Positions 36,801 through 45,205 of a DNA stretch of 60,000 nt are shown here, piece after piece. The position numbers and the translations under genes were made by a program. Position 1 is the first letter of the stretch; each line of letters opens with the position of its first letter. A model generated the notes under the pieces. That model was not told where the DNA came from. It worked only from the letters and a program-made list of their open reading frames with translations, and made no database searches. Source of the stretch: Owenia fusiformis (lineage: Eukaryota > Annelida > Polychaeta > Sabellida > Oweniidae); contig CAIIXF020000005.1 in the NCBI GenBank assembly GCA_903813345.2, positions 3,234,356-3,294,355 of the forward strand, written 5' to 3'.

Positions 36801-39800
36801 AACATACAAGTAAATTGAATGCATTATTATGTTTCAAATTACAGTAGTTCATGTTTATGGGCATATTATTTCTAATTAATTGAAGGGAATAAGGTTTATT
36901 CATTTTTGGCACTGGATATGACTTCAAGTTCATTCTCATAGGCATATTATTTCTATAAAGAATAAGGTTTATTCATTTTTGGTACTGAATATTACTTCAA
37001 GTTCATGTTCATAGAGATAGTATTTCTATTTTATTGAAGAGAATCAAGTGTATTCATTTTTGGCACTGGTCATTCTTGTAGTTTATTTGGAAATTCCTTC
37101 TTGATTCATTCAGTTTTACTGAACAATACAACAAAACATTCTGTGGAAATTTTCTGTTTTTCTCCTGTCTCAACAAAAAAATGTTTCTGACTAAAAGTAC
37201 ATACATACATATTATAAAACATCAAAGATTGTATTTCCTGCCTCTTATTTATGATTTGGATTAAGCTAGTGCCAAAATAACTGCTTCTTCAATATCAAAG
37301 AAGTCTTATTACAACAATTAAGTAGATTAAACTGAAAATGTTTCCAAAACATGATTTTGAAACATCAACATCCTTGTATTTATGCTTTGGATTAGGCAAG
37401 AGCCGGATTGATTGTCTTTTCTTCAATATCATTTACAAATCAAAAAATATTAATTACTATTGGATTAAACTTTAATCATAATGACTGAAAGGGAAATATC
37501 TTAAACACTTGAATAGATGATATTTCCTTTTACTAGACATGGTTTTATGCCTATGAGCATGAACTTGAAGTTGGATATGTCTCAAAATTGTATTAAGACC
37601 TTAAGTTAACTATCGCTAGAAAAAAGAGAATTCATCAAGACCATAGCTGGCTTCAAAAATCTTAATGTGAATCTCATCTAATTTACTATGATTGTGTCAT
37701 TATTATGGTAGGGGGAATTCAAAAATAAATTATTCAGACAAAAATAATTCTTAAAAAAAGAATTAATTTGTAATGATTTTGTTAAACTATCAAAACAGAA
37801 CTTTATCTAATTGGCTGTTCAATGGTTATAATTAGCATTTCAATGGTTATAATTAGCTTTTCAATGGTTATAATTAGCATTTCAACCGTTGCCGCTCTGT
37901 CTGTGCAACTGTTGCTGCTCTGTCTTTGTACCTTATCTGAATTCAATAATGTGAAATCTTAATTTGTATTTCTACAATTTTCTTATTGAATTGAAACAAA
38001 AAAGAATCTTATTTTCTTACAAGATTTCTGCATTTTTCATTCTCCTTAAAAACGATACCTGATAAGTGATTGCAATAGTCATAGAAATAAGTGTTTAAAA
38101 CCCTAGGGATTAGATTAAATGATATATACAAATAAGTGTATGTTTTTTGTTGTTCTGGAAGTGACGTCAGACTTGTCATTGAGAACAAGATCCGAGACAC
38201 ACAAAGTCCAAAAAAAATTCTTTAATGAGAGAAGAGTGTGATAGACTGCAGACTACAGACATGCTTACTTAAAAAAAACATACTAATAATATCAACATAG
38301 CCATAGCTAAAAATTATTTCAAATTCATGCAGTTTTTCACCATATTGAGGACTTTTCAAGTGATTTTGGCCAATTTTTGGCCATAGTTATAAAATATGAA
38401 TCCCCTTGTAAATTTGTCAAAAGTGCAAAAAAAAAGATTGGGTGAAGTAATGGTTGCGCAATGGTTTTGAATGGTTGATATAATGATTTTTCCTTTGATC
38501 TTCAAGGTTGAAATGATGGTTACATGATATGCAATGAAACCATTGAATTTCGGAAAAAATGGTTTTTTTTTTTATAAGGGCGCCAACTGCTGAATGTGGA
38601 CAGCCGATACATATGGACTATGGAGCAAATACCATTTATACTTATTTATACATTTATATTTATTTCATAAAAACATATTAATAACCTCAAGTAGTAAACT
38701 TTTAGGGAGTATTTGCGAAAGTTTCATAATATAACAACCTGAGGAAATGATCAAAAAATACTGAATATAACTGTAACAAGGCAGATACAGATGTGAAAGA
38801 AACTGTGTTTAATCCAATGCCCCATTTGAAAATTGAACCCCAGATCTAAAGTCTGATGCTCTACTAAGCGAGCTACCATTGAAATATAGAAAGAATAGCA
38901 GAATACTAAAAGCATATATTATTTATTGTCTATTACTAATGAATATATTATATGTACCTTTCAAAGTCAGAATCACTTGGAATTTCTTCATCCTTTGGTA
39001 ACTTTCTCTTCTTTTTGGTGGCTTGTACCTTTTCCCTTGAATTGTCAGCTTTTCGATTCTTCAGTACCTGCAAATTAATGACATACCAATAAGCGAATGA
39101 TAGCGGCGGATGCACCTTCCTTCCAATGACTATATTGTTGTTAAGGTACAGCTGGAAAGTAACATTTTGGTAAAAAATTGCTATACCAGCACATGTTATT
39201 TTCTGGTACAAAATAAAGTATGAAGACATGTGTCAATTGTCTTGCTTTTTTCAGTAAAGTATCATTACATTGTCTTCTTTAAGAATATCTAGTACAACTT
39301 CAATGGTAACTCCAGGAAATTCTGATATTTCACACTTTCTATTTTTCCAAATTTTCTTTCAAATTTTCCAGACAACACAGGAGCTACCATTGACCCATTT
39401 CCAGGTTTACTAAAAGTAGACAGTGTAATGATATGTTCCTGAAAAAAGCAGGGAAATACACTCATGCCTTCATACTTAATTTTGTACCAGAAAATAACAT
39501 GTGCAGGTATAGCAATTTTTTACCAAAATGTTACTTTCCAGCTGAACCTTAAAGACAGTATTTTCCAGTTGCCGGTTTCATGTACATCAACTAAATGATT
39601 CTTGGAATATACTGTAGTTGATGCTTTCAAGACCCACTGTAAGAAAAATCATCCTTGAAATTCAAAATTGCCAATATTACATAATGAATACATGTATCAC
39701 ATGGAGAATAATGCAAACTTTTGAATTGAAGTGAGAAATTATTGTACAGCCCATGCTAAACATTTTTGTGCTTTGAACATCGGAGGCAGCAGGACAATCA

Positions 39801-41269
39801 AACACTGACCTACATGTACAAAAATAATCATGGAACTCAGAAGTAATTTTTTTCCTTCCATCGGTTTTCAACGTACAGTTACAGTACTTCGTCCTGCGTC
39901 TACATGTACTTCAACCGTGGGGTTATTTGGGCCACAGCCTTTGATTCAAATTTCCAGGTTTGGCGGTTTAGCCATCTTGGATTAGATCTTGACCATTATT
40001 TAAAATTTTCAAAAATCAAACATGCCGGATTATATCAGGTAAACTTATAAGCCAATGTTGAAATAGCATCATGGCCGAAATAGCCTCATGAGAAATTAAG
40101 GCCAGGGTGCATGATGGGAAATTTTCTGCATTCCTCAATTGAGTCACATGTTATTTTTCAAACAAGAATCACTCCTTCCCTTCATTGTCTATATCTTCCA
40201 GTTTTGCACAATGAGTGCACTTATGTGCCTAGAAAAGACTTGTGAGAAGAATGTTTTGATAAAGTGTATAAAAAACAAGAAAATTCAGTGAAAAAAATCA
40301 GAAAATTTTCAGAAATTTTTTTCACTGAATTTTCTCATTTTTTATACATTTTACAAATCAAACCTTCTCACAAGGCTTTTCTAGGCACAGAAGTGCACTC
40401 TTTGTGCAAACTTGGAAGATGTAGACAATGTGGGGAAGGAGTTATTCATGTTTGAAAAATAACATGTGACTCAATTGAGGAATGCAGAAAATTTCCCAAC
40501 ATGCACCCTGTCCTTAAGGTACAGCTGGAAAGTAACATTTTGGTAAAAAATTCCTATACCAGCACATGTTATTTTCTGGTACAAAATAAAATATGAAGAC
40601 ATGTGTCAATTGCCTTGCTTTTTTCAGGAAAGTATCATTACATTGTCTTCTTTAAGAATATCTAGTAGGAGTTCAATGGGAACTCCAGGAAATTCTGATA
40701 TTTCACACTTTCTATTTTTCCAAATTTTCTTTCAAAGTTTCCAGACAACACAGGAGCTAACATTGACCTGTTTCCAGGTTTACTAAAAGTAGACAGTGTA
40801 ATGATACTTTCCTGAAAAAAGCAAGGAAATACACACATGCCTTCATACTTAATTTTGTACCAGAAAATAACATGTGCAGGTATAGCAATTTTTTACCAAA
40901 ATGTTACTTTCCAGCTGAACCTTAACCCCATGCGTCGAAGTTTGATGGAATTGGTGGCCTGGTTCACAAGAAGTTATACCTCCTTCTTCATATAAAGAAG
41001 GGGCTGACTTACTTTCCCTGAAAAAGTTACAAATATATGAAACCAAATAAGGTGAAATTTTATCAAAAGGTTACAACATGTGTGCTTGCACTGTCTATTA
41101 TCGCCCACCTAAAAAAATTAAAATATTTCAACGTTTTTATTAGGTTCAAACGGAGCTATTTCAAACATGATTCAGAAAACATACACCGTGAGCTTATAAA
41201 CTAACATCAATTTCACCTCACCTTCTTTTTAGACGCAGCTTTTCCTTGGGATTTGATGAAGAACGACAT
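21899..41269 (-). CDS. RRP9: RRP9 (U3-55K), WD40 protein of the U3 snoRNP
   Basis: Complete gene of 13 exons (5'->3'): 41269-41222, 39067-38958, 36457-36351, 35893-35826, 30873-30705, 30451-30327, 30175-30083, 29902-29802, 28717-28583, 23923-23861, 23134-22980, 22554-22475, 22048-21899 (TAG). All have GT-AG borders and consistent phase; the product is 467 aa, close to the 475 aa of human RRP9. Residues 1-53 are basic and Lys-rich then acidic (nucleolar targeting type); residues about 65-125 match the family's charged helix (QEKRLRLTKQYL). From residue about 136 follow WD40 blades, including VLRGHQLAVTCVV, FTGHRGPVT and CIDCVSLINEEHFVTGAED. The C-terminus GFINSLAFS...VAGVGQEHRMGRWWRIK is diagnostic. 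RRP9 binds the U3 snoRNA box B/C motif in the nucleolus and supports 18S rRNA processing. A candidate poly(A) signal on the minus strand is at 21706-21701. The introns are heavily colonised by transposons. Confidence 0.95.
22125..22174. repeat. Perfect 19-bp stem hairpin in RRP9 intron 12
   Basis: AAACAAACAAATTGTTTGA at 22125-22143 is the exact reverse complement of 22156-22174, with a 12-base loop. It lies about 80 bases upstream (on the minus strand) of the last exon. Confidence 0.85.
23390..23720. repeat. Degenerate direct duplication in RRP9 intron 10
   Basis: A block with CCTGTATTT or TCTGTATATTT, then ACACCTTTCTAACTG or GACCTCTCTAATTG, then GTGAACACT(C/T)GCTAATNCGA occurs twice, about 160 bp apart. 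Interspersed repeat debris without coding capacity. Confidence 0.5.
24106..28291. mobile_element. 4.2-kb foldback element in RRP9 intron 9
   Basis: The ends are TAGTGCAGTCAGAATGTGGG and, inverted, CCCACATTCTGACTGCACTA. Long inverted arms run inward from both ends, about 24106-25380 on the left and about 26470-28291 on the right (the latter enlarged by a 463-bp insertion). Arms stay alignable into their inner parts, for example TGTATGTCTGACAGTATAGC against GCAATATTGTCAGACATACA. Each arm holds about three direct subrepeats of about 160 bp with TGGATGGATGCTATAACTTT and GGTTGCCATGGTAACCAGGG (left copies begin 24642, 24801, 24961). The spacer, about 25380-26470, has no recognisable transposase. 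A 3-bp GGT flanks both ends, too short to be decisive. Confidence 0.85.
27421..27883. mobile_element. 463-bp hAT-like non-autonomous element nested in foldback arm
   Basis: Perfect 14-bp terminal inverted repeats TAGGGGTGAGACGA are flanked by an exact 8-bp duplication ATTTTAAC (27413-27420 and 27884-27891), the target-site length of hAT transposons. The opposite arm of the surrounding foldback element has the site uninterrupted (GTTAAAAT at 24506-24513). The ends are rich in CGAGTCGA-type motifs. No transposase is encoded. Confidence 0.92.
29090..29473 (-). mobile_element. piggyBac-like terminus with a 32-codon remnant frame
   Basis: On the minus strand, TTAA at 29473-29470 is followed by CCTTTAGCGTGCTGCCGGCG, matching the TTAACCYTTT-type end of piggyBac transposons, then two copies of a GCCGGCGGAC..GTCCGCC module. 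About 250 bases inside, a minus-strand frame beginning MVDKYDHNENVEEMDYDFEL resembles the acidic N-terminus common in such transposases but stops after 32 codons. The other end was not fixed; a TTAA at 28869 is a candidate but lacks a matching inverted repeat. Inserted in RRP9 intron 8. Confidence 0.5.
30046..30061. repeat. Poly-G tract of 16 within the 180-bp RRP9 intron 7
   Basis: Sixteen consecutive G on the plus strand (C on the sense strand), 22 bases from the 5' splice site of intron 7. Confidence 0.95.
31323..35765. repeat. Widely spaced inverted repeat in RRP9 intron 4
   Basis: About 300-400 bp at 31323-31650 is repeated inverted at about 35430-35765: for example GGCAAGCCATTTTCAAAGGG against CCCTTTGAAAATGGCTTGCC and TTGGTGAAAATTGCATCCGA against the complement of TCAGATGCAATTTTCACCAA. 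The spacer of about 3.8 kb contains another inverted-repeat element (33900-34530). It may be one foldback element or two independent copies of a repeat. Confidence 0.75.
33900..34530. mobile_element. Inverted-repeat element, family shared with 16300
   Basis: The left end TACCTCATACCCATGTACGT then GTTTTTGAAGGGTTCAATTT is matched inverted by GAATTGAACTCTTCAAAGAA then GTATCATGCCCC and CACGTGGGTACAAGGTATAC. AGTATTGGCT occurs at both outer edges and could be a 10-bp target duplication, which would suit a Mutator-like element. No transposase. Confidence 0.6.
36500..38582. mobile_element. 2.1-kb element rich in CAACCATT motifs, RRP9 intron 2
   Basis: Ends are inverted: CGCCCTTAGGAAAAAAACAA then CCATTTTTTCCGAATTTCAA on the left, against GAATTTCGGAAAAAATGGTT then TATAAGGGCG on the right. 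The left 230 bp and right 130 bp are crowded with CAACCATT or its complement AATGGTTG. The interior is AT-rich with short direct repeats, for example TTCAATGGTTATAATTAGC three times at 37828-37880. No transposase and no clear target duplication. Confidence 0.75.
38330..38405. repeat. Fragment related to the MITE at 59049
   Basis: CATGCAGTTTTTCACCATAT followed by TGAGGACTTTTCAAGTGATT and a GGCCA-rich tail matches the interior of the element at 59049-59258, but lacks its inverted ends. Confidence 0.65.
38814..38882 (-). pseudogene. tRNA-like sequence, lysine-type body, anticodon UUA
   Basis: On the minus strand a 69-base sequence folds partly as a tRNA. The acceptor stem TCAATGG pairs with GCATTGG (six of seven), the D arm is GCTC-GCTTAGTA-GAGC, and the anticodon stem TCAGA pairs with TCTGG around CTTTAGA. 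The body resembles tRNA-Lys(UUU), but the loop places UUA at the anticodon and the T arm is too short and does not pair. I take it as a decayed tRNA copy or SINE head, not a working suppressor tRNA. It sits in RRP9 intron 2. Confidence 0.5.
39141..39552. mobile_element. TTAA-flanked MITE, copy 1 (412 bp)
   Basis: TTAA lies at both borders, with inverted ends GGTACAGCTGGAAAGTAACA / TGTTACTTTCCAGCTGAACC extending about 75 bp (TTTTGGTAAAAAATTGCTAT, ACATGTTATTTTCTGGTAC). TTAA duplication is the mark of piggyBac-type insertion. A second copy of the same length and orientation lies at 40514-40925. Both are in RRP9 intron 1. Confidence 0.88.
40096..40517. mobile_element. TTAA-flanked palindromic MITE (422 bp), second family
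   Basis: TTAA borders enclose GGCCAGGGTGCATGATGGGA and, inverted, AACATGCACCCTGTCC. The whole element is one long imperfect palindrome centred near 40305 (CAGAAAATTTTCAG), with arms of about 200 bp. Its right TTAA (40514-40517) is also the left TTAA of the 412-bp element that follows, so one element inserted into a TTAA flanking the other. Confidence 0.88.
40514..40925. mobile_element. TTAA-flanked MITE, copy 2 (412 bp)
   Basis: Same length, ends and orientation as 39141-39552, with TTAA at 40514-40517 and 40922-40925. Differences from copy 1 are scattered single bases, for example GAGTTCAATGGGAACTCC here against CAACTTCAATGGTAACTCC there. Confidence 0.9.
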
Positions 41270-41545
41270 TTTAAATTTTTTTAAAGGTAGATTTTTCTTA
41301 CATACAAATGTCGACCGTGTTTTCAGAGTGTGATGTTCGTGATTTATTCAGAAAGTTTCAAACAAAAGTGTTTTGAAAATATTTACAGAGCTTTGGTATA
41401 CATAATTCAATGTAAATACTCTCAAAATTTTTCAAATATTACCAAAATATTGTGGAAAATCATACTTTGAAGAGGAATCGAGTCTAGTACGCAATCTGTT
41501 AATTCAAATAATTATTGTCGTTCGTTTAATTGTCGTATCGTAAAT
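41270..41545. promoter_or_regulatory. Bidirectional RRP9/TSR1 promoter
   Basis: The start codons of RRP9 (minus, 41269) and TSR1 (plus, 41546) are only 276 bp apart, so both promoters and 5' UTRs must lie here. The stretch is AT-rich with no obvious TATA box or CpG island; a few CG dinucleotides cluster on the TSR1 side. Both products act in small ribosomal subunit assembly, which makes shared control plausible. Which elements drive either gene cannot be read from the sequence. Confidence 0.75.
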
Positions 41546-44500
41546 ATGGCTGCAGACTCCGAACACAGGCATCGGCCTGGGGCTTTCAAACAGCAAAATA
41601 AGGCACATAAACATGGTAAACATAGAAGCAAGGGAGCTCTGGAGAAAGAGACAAAAGGTAGAAATTGATATAGCGGTTTTAAACTCAAACCTTCATGATT
41701 TGAGCTCTAGATTGTTGTTTTAGTGAAGCACGTGGGTTTGTTTACCTCGTCAGTTGACTCAGTATCGGACCTCAGCTACATTTATTGAACACCCCTCTCT
41801 TTCTGTCTAGCTTTCAGCCTCGTGTCTTCAGTAAATTGCATGTACATGTACTTCATGTACTACATGTACTTCAGTTTCAGTTTATTAGATCAAATAAATT
41901 TGGCTCGGCTGTGTAGTCATATAAATCCGACCGTGTAGCATTCTTGGCCACGGGGCATTCCTGGACTTATCCCGTGCCAGGACTATAGTCCTGAGATCGT
42001 CTCAATCTTTTGCCTGTACGATTACAACATGGGAGAATTTTCTCTCTCGATGAAAAAGAAAAATGTTCCCGTATTGCCGATACACGTATATATGCATTTT
42101 GTATATATCAGACATTCAGCATTTGTTACGAAAAAATTTACACCTATTTTACACTTTTTCGTATTTTCCTGGTTCAACTGTCTTTTGAGCAGGTGTCCAA
42201 GGCATCATGTTTTACAATTACTAACAAGAGGAGCTATACATACACAGTCTCTTTGTACATATGTACAAAATGCGTGACATAAACGGCAATCGCGTGCAAA
42301 GACCAAAGGGAATGCGTTCACTTTTTTTCGCCGTTCGGTATTTTACCGGCATTTCCCAAAAAAAAGATTTTTAAAAATATCAACAAAATGCGTGATTTGC
42401 GTGATATTTGATCATACACGCTAAATTGATGCGTGATTTCTATTTTTCCAGCAAATCATGCCTAATGCGTGAGGGTTGACAGGGCAGGTTTTGGCACTCT
42501 AGATTTAGCACAAATTATCCTCATTCAGTGTGTGGTGAATTTGTTGATTTTCACCAAAATCACTCCAAGGACTTTACAGTCCTGTCAAAATGCCTTTTTA
42601 AGTCTGCCTGAACCAGGGCGTTTGACTGCGATTTGAAAGCATTTCGACCATGACCGTAAATTCCCTGAAGTGATTTTGATTTCACTCTACAGATTTACCA
42701 TATTGTGAATGAAGATGATTTGTGCCAAATTTGAAGAGCCAAAACACTATGGTTAGGAAGTTATTTATTTTTTTGGGGTTGCAGTCACCCTGACTGTGTT
42801 TAACTGTTTTTCCTATTTTCCTAGTACAACTGTCTTTTGAGCAGGTATCCAATGCATCATGTTTTACAACTAACCATCTACAGGAGCTATACATACATAG
42901 TCTCTTCTTTTTTTCCTAAAAAATGAACATAATTGAACTAGTATTTTTCAAGATATAGCGATTTCTTGCATTGCATTTTTTTAACACCCTGTACACAAAA
43001 AGAATGCTAAAATACCCAGGAATCTATTGAAGTATGTATCTTAAGTGTAAGAGGCATAGAAAATTCTCCCATGTTGTAATAATACAGGCAAAAGATTGAG
43101 ATGTTCTCAGGACTATAGTCCTGGCACGGGATAATTCTGGACTATCCCCATGATAAATGTGGGGTTGATTTGAAAAATTTTGTGCCATTATTTAAACTCT
43201 ACAATAAATAGCACTACAGGATTTTACCATATCGATAAAACGATGTTTCTGATTTGAAGTTTCAGTAAAGAAATCAAATAAAAAATGTCCCGTGTCCAAG
43301 AATACCCCTAAGTACTCTACAGTAACAGTGAGATTCTTCCTAGAAAATATTCCAAATGTGACTTATTTTTTTCCATCGAGAAATAGGCATTTTTTAGGTT
43401 GCCCCTTTTCTTCCACTGCTACATCTCTGCAGATAGCATTTACAAAAAAGAACGGCTGCGGCTCTATAGTCGGGTTCACATGGTCGGAGGTTGGCTGTCG
43501 GTCTTAATTCTATTCGAAAATGTCTGCTTTAACTTTGATTGTTAGATTGTGAAACACATGGATTTGTTTAAACCATTACATTTATTTCAGTCTCAAATAT
43601 AAATTACATACATAGTAATAGTTGGTGCAAGAAACATTAATATATGTATTGCATAACCTTCCAGGTCGAACTAATGTTATATCTCTGACAAAAAAGACAA
43701 AGAAACTCACAAGCAAGCTGAACAGGAGGAATCAAGTAAGTAATTACATATCTGTTAATTATCCCAACGAACGAAGTTCGGTAGGGATATAGTGAAGCCC
43801 TCCGTCCGTCAGTCAGTCAGTCAGTCCGTCCGTCCGTCCGGAAGATAACTCAAATACGAGTTGACGGATTTTCTTCATATTTAGTGGAAAGATGTATATT
43901 GGTGAATAGTTGTACGCAAAAAGATGGCCGCCGCTTTAAAAATGACGGGACTTTTTCGCAAAAATCATAAATTTTTCATTCTAAACCAAAGTAATTAATA
44001 TTATTGTTTGAAATTTTGGTAGTATATTTGCAACATCTATCTATTTCACATATATTCCGTGTTTTTCATCCTGACCCCCAGGGGCCGTGTATGTTCAGGA
44101 AAACAGTAATTTTCGCTAATTTTTAGATCTTTCTGAAGTATAGCTTTATTATACTCAAATGAAAGGCAATTAAAAGTAGATTGCAAATATTGTATCTTTT
44201 TTCTGATTCGAACCTCGTAAAATTCAAAATGGCCGTCTAATGTACGATTTCGCAATAATTTTTCGATTCCTTCAAAGTATGGCTATATTATACTCAAATT
44301 GAAGGAATTTTGGAGTAGATCACAATTATGGTATTATTCTTCAGATTTGTACCTCAGAAAATTCAAAATGGCTGCTTTGCAGGAATTCGCAATTCTAAAA
44401 TCTATTTAGATTTATAATTGGTAAAATATAGAATATTCTTACCTTTTTGCTCCATTCTAACGAATGTTCTATTCCATGTTCTTACAAAACAGGTCTAAAT

Positions 44501-44959
44501 CGTTTGAAAAAACATGTCCGGAACAATTTCCATTGTTAAGACTTGAGCACCATGTGAATGGAGATTGTTTTTGACTGAAAAGCATTGTATAACAAAATGT
44601 TTGGCGAGGAGAAAGCCGTATTATTGCTTGTTTTTAAAGTATCAACATAATTTATAAAAGCAAGACATAATATACAATGTACAAGTGATTCATTCAATTA
44701 TATTTGTGACAAGATTCGACAGTCAAAAATGACTTTTGTGTCTTTTCAGCATGTCATACACCTGATTTGTAGAAACACTTCTTGGACCTGTATGAATATA
44801 ATATTTTCATCATTTTCACTGCCTTTAGTAAGATGGATGAACAGCTTCAGTTATTTTGTTTACATATTGCAGGCCTCACAGTTGAGAAAGCTGAAAAGAG
44901 ATGAAGTTTTGAATCAGAAGCGTCAACGCGGGGGAACCAACTGCCCACCCTTGTCAGTG
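41546..44959 (+). CDS. TSR1: TSR1, 40S ribosome maturation factor (first three exons)
   Basis: Exons 41546-41657, 43665-43735 and 44873-44959 join in frame (phases 1 then 0) with GT-AG borders to give the first 90 residues. The start has HRPGAFKQQNKAHKHGKHR, and exon 3 ASQLRKLKRDEVLNQKR, both close to the conserved N-terminus of TSR1 (human: HRPGPLKQQNKAHKGG, ASQLRKQKKEAVLAEKR). TSR1 is a GTPase-like, Bms1-related protein that binds pre-40S particles in the nucleus and cytoplasm and blocks premature joining. The Lys/Arg-rich N-terminus seen here is the part that contacts the ribosome. The exons for the GTPase-like and C-terminal domains were not found in the remaining 15 kb, so the gene continues outside the window. 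A broken gene is less likely because all three exons are clean. Confidence 0.9.
41938..43305. mobile_element. ~1.37-kb inverted-repeat element in TSR1 intron 1
   Basis: The left side ATTCTTGGCCACGGGGCATT with CCCGTGCCAGGACTATAGTC and ACAACATGGGAGAATTTTC is matched inverted on the right by GAAAATTCTCCCATGTTGT, GACTATAGTCCTGGCACGGG and CCGTGTCCAAGAATACCCC. Inside, about 85 bp (AACTGTCTTTTGAGCAGGTG, AGGAGCTATACATAC) is present twice as a direct repeat at 42175-42260 and 42827-42906. No transposase is encoded. Confidence 0.75.
43761..44400. repeat. CCGTCC-type repeat element in TSR1 intron 2
   Basis: It begins ATCCCAACGAACGAAGTTCG then GTAGGGATATAG, followed by a (CCGTC)/(CAGT) simple-repeat run and GATAACTCAAATACGAGTTG then ACGGATTTTCTTCATATTTA. 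Further down are ATGGCCG(T/C)C-type pieces and two tandem blocks with AAAGTATGGCTATATTATAC or AAGTATAGCTTTATTATACT (near 44133 and 44273). Same family as 52087, 53325 and 59355. Confidence 0.75.
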
Positions 44960-45205
44960 GTAAGTGCTCTCAAAATTTGAAAAATAAAAATTGTCCGCCG
45001 TGACAGAGCGTGCTATTTTGCATAGAAACACTAAGAAACCCACACAATTTATTTTTTTACTCATATGTTTCGCTTTTCGAGATACATCCCAGAATTTGAA
45101 TTGTATTTTTTTTATTTCATCATTACATATTCATATTACATAATATATATATCGTAAATCAATATCGATCATCAACCATACGATCATTATAACAATTTTA
45201 CAATA

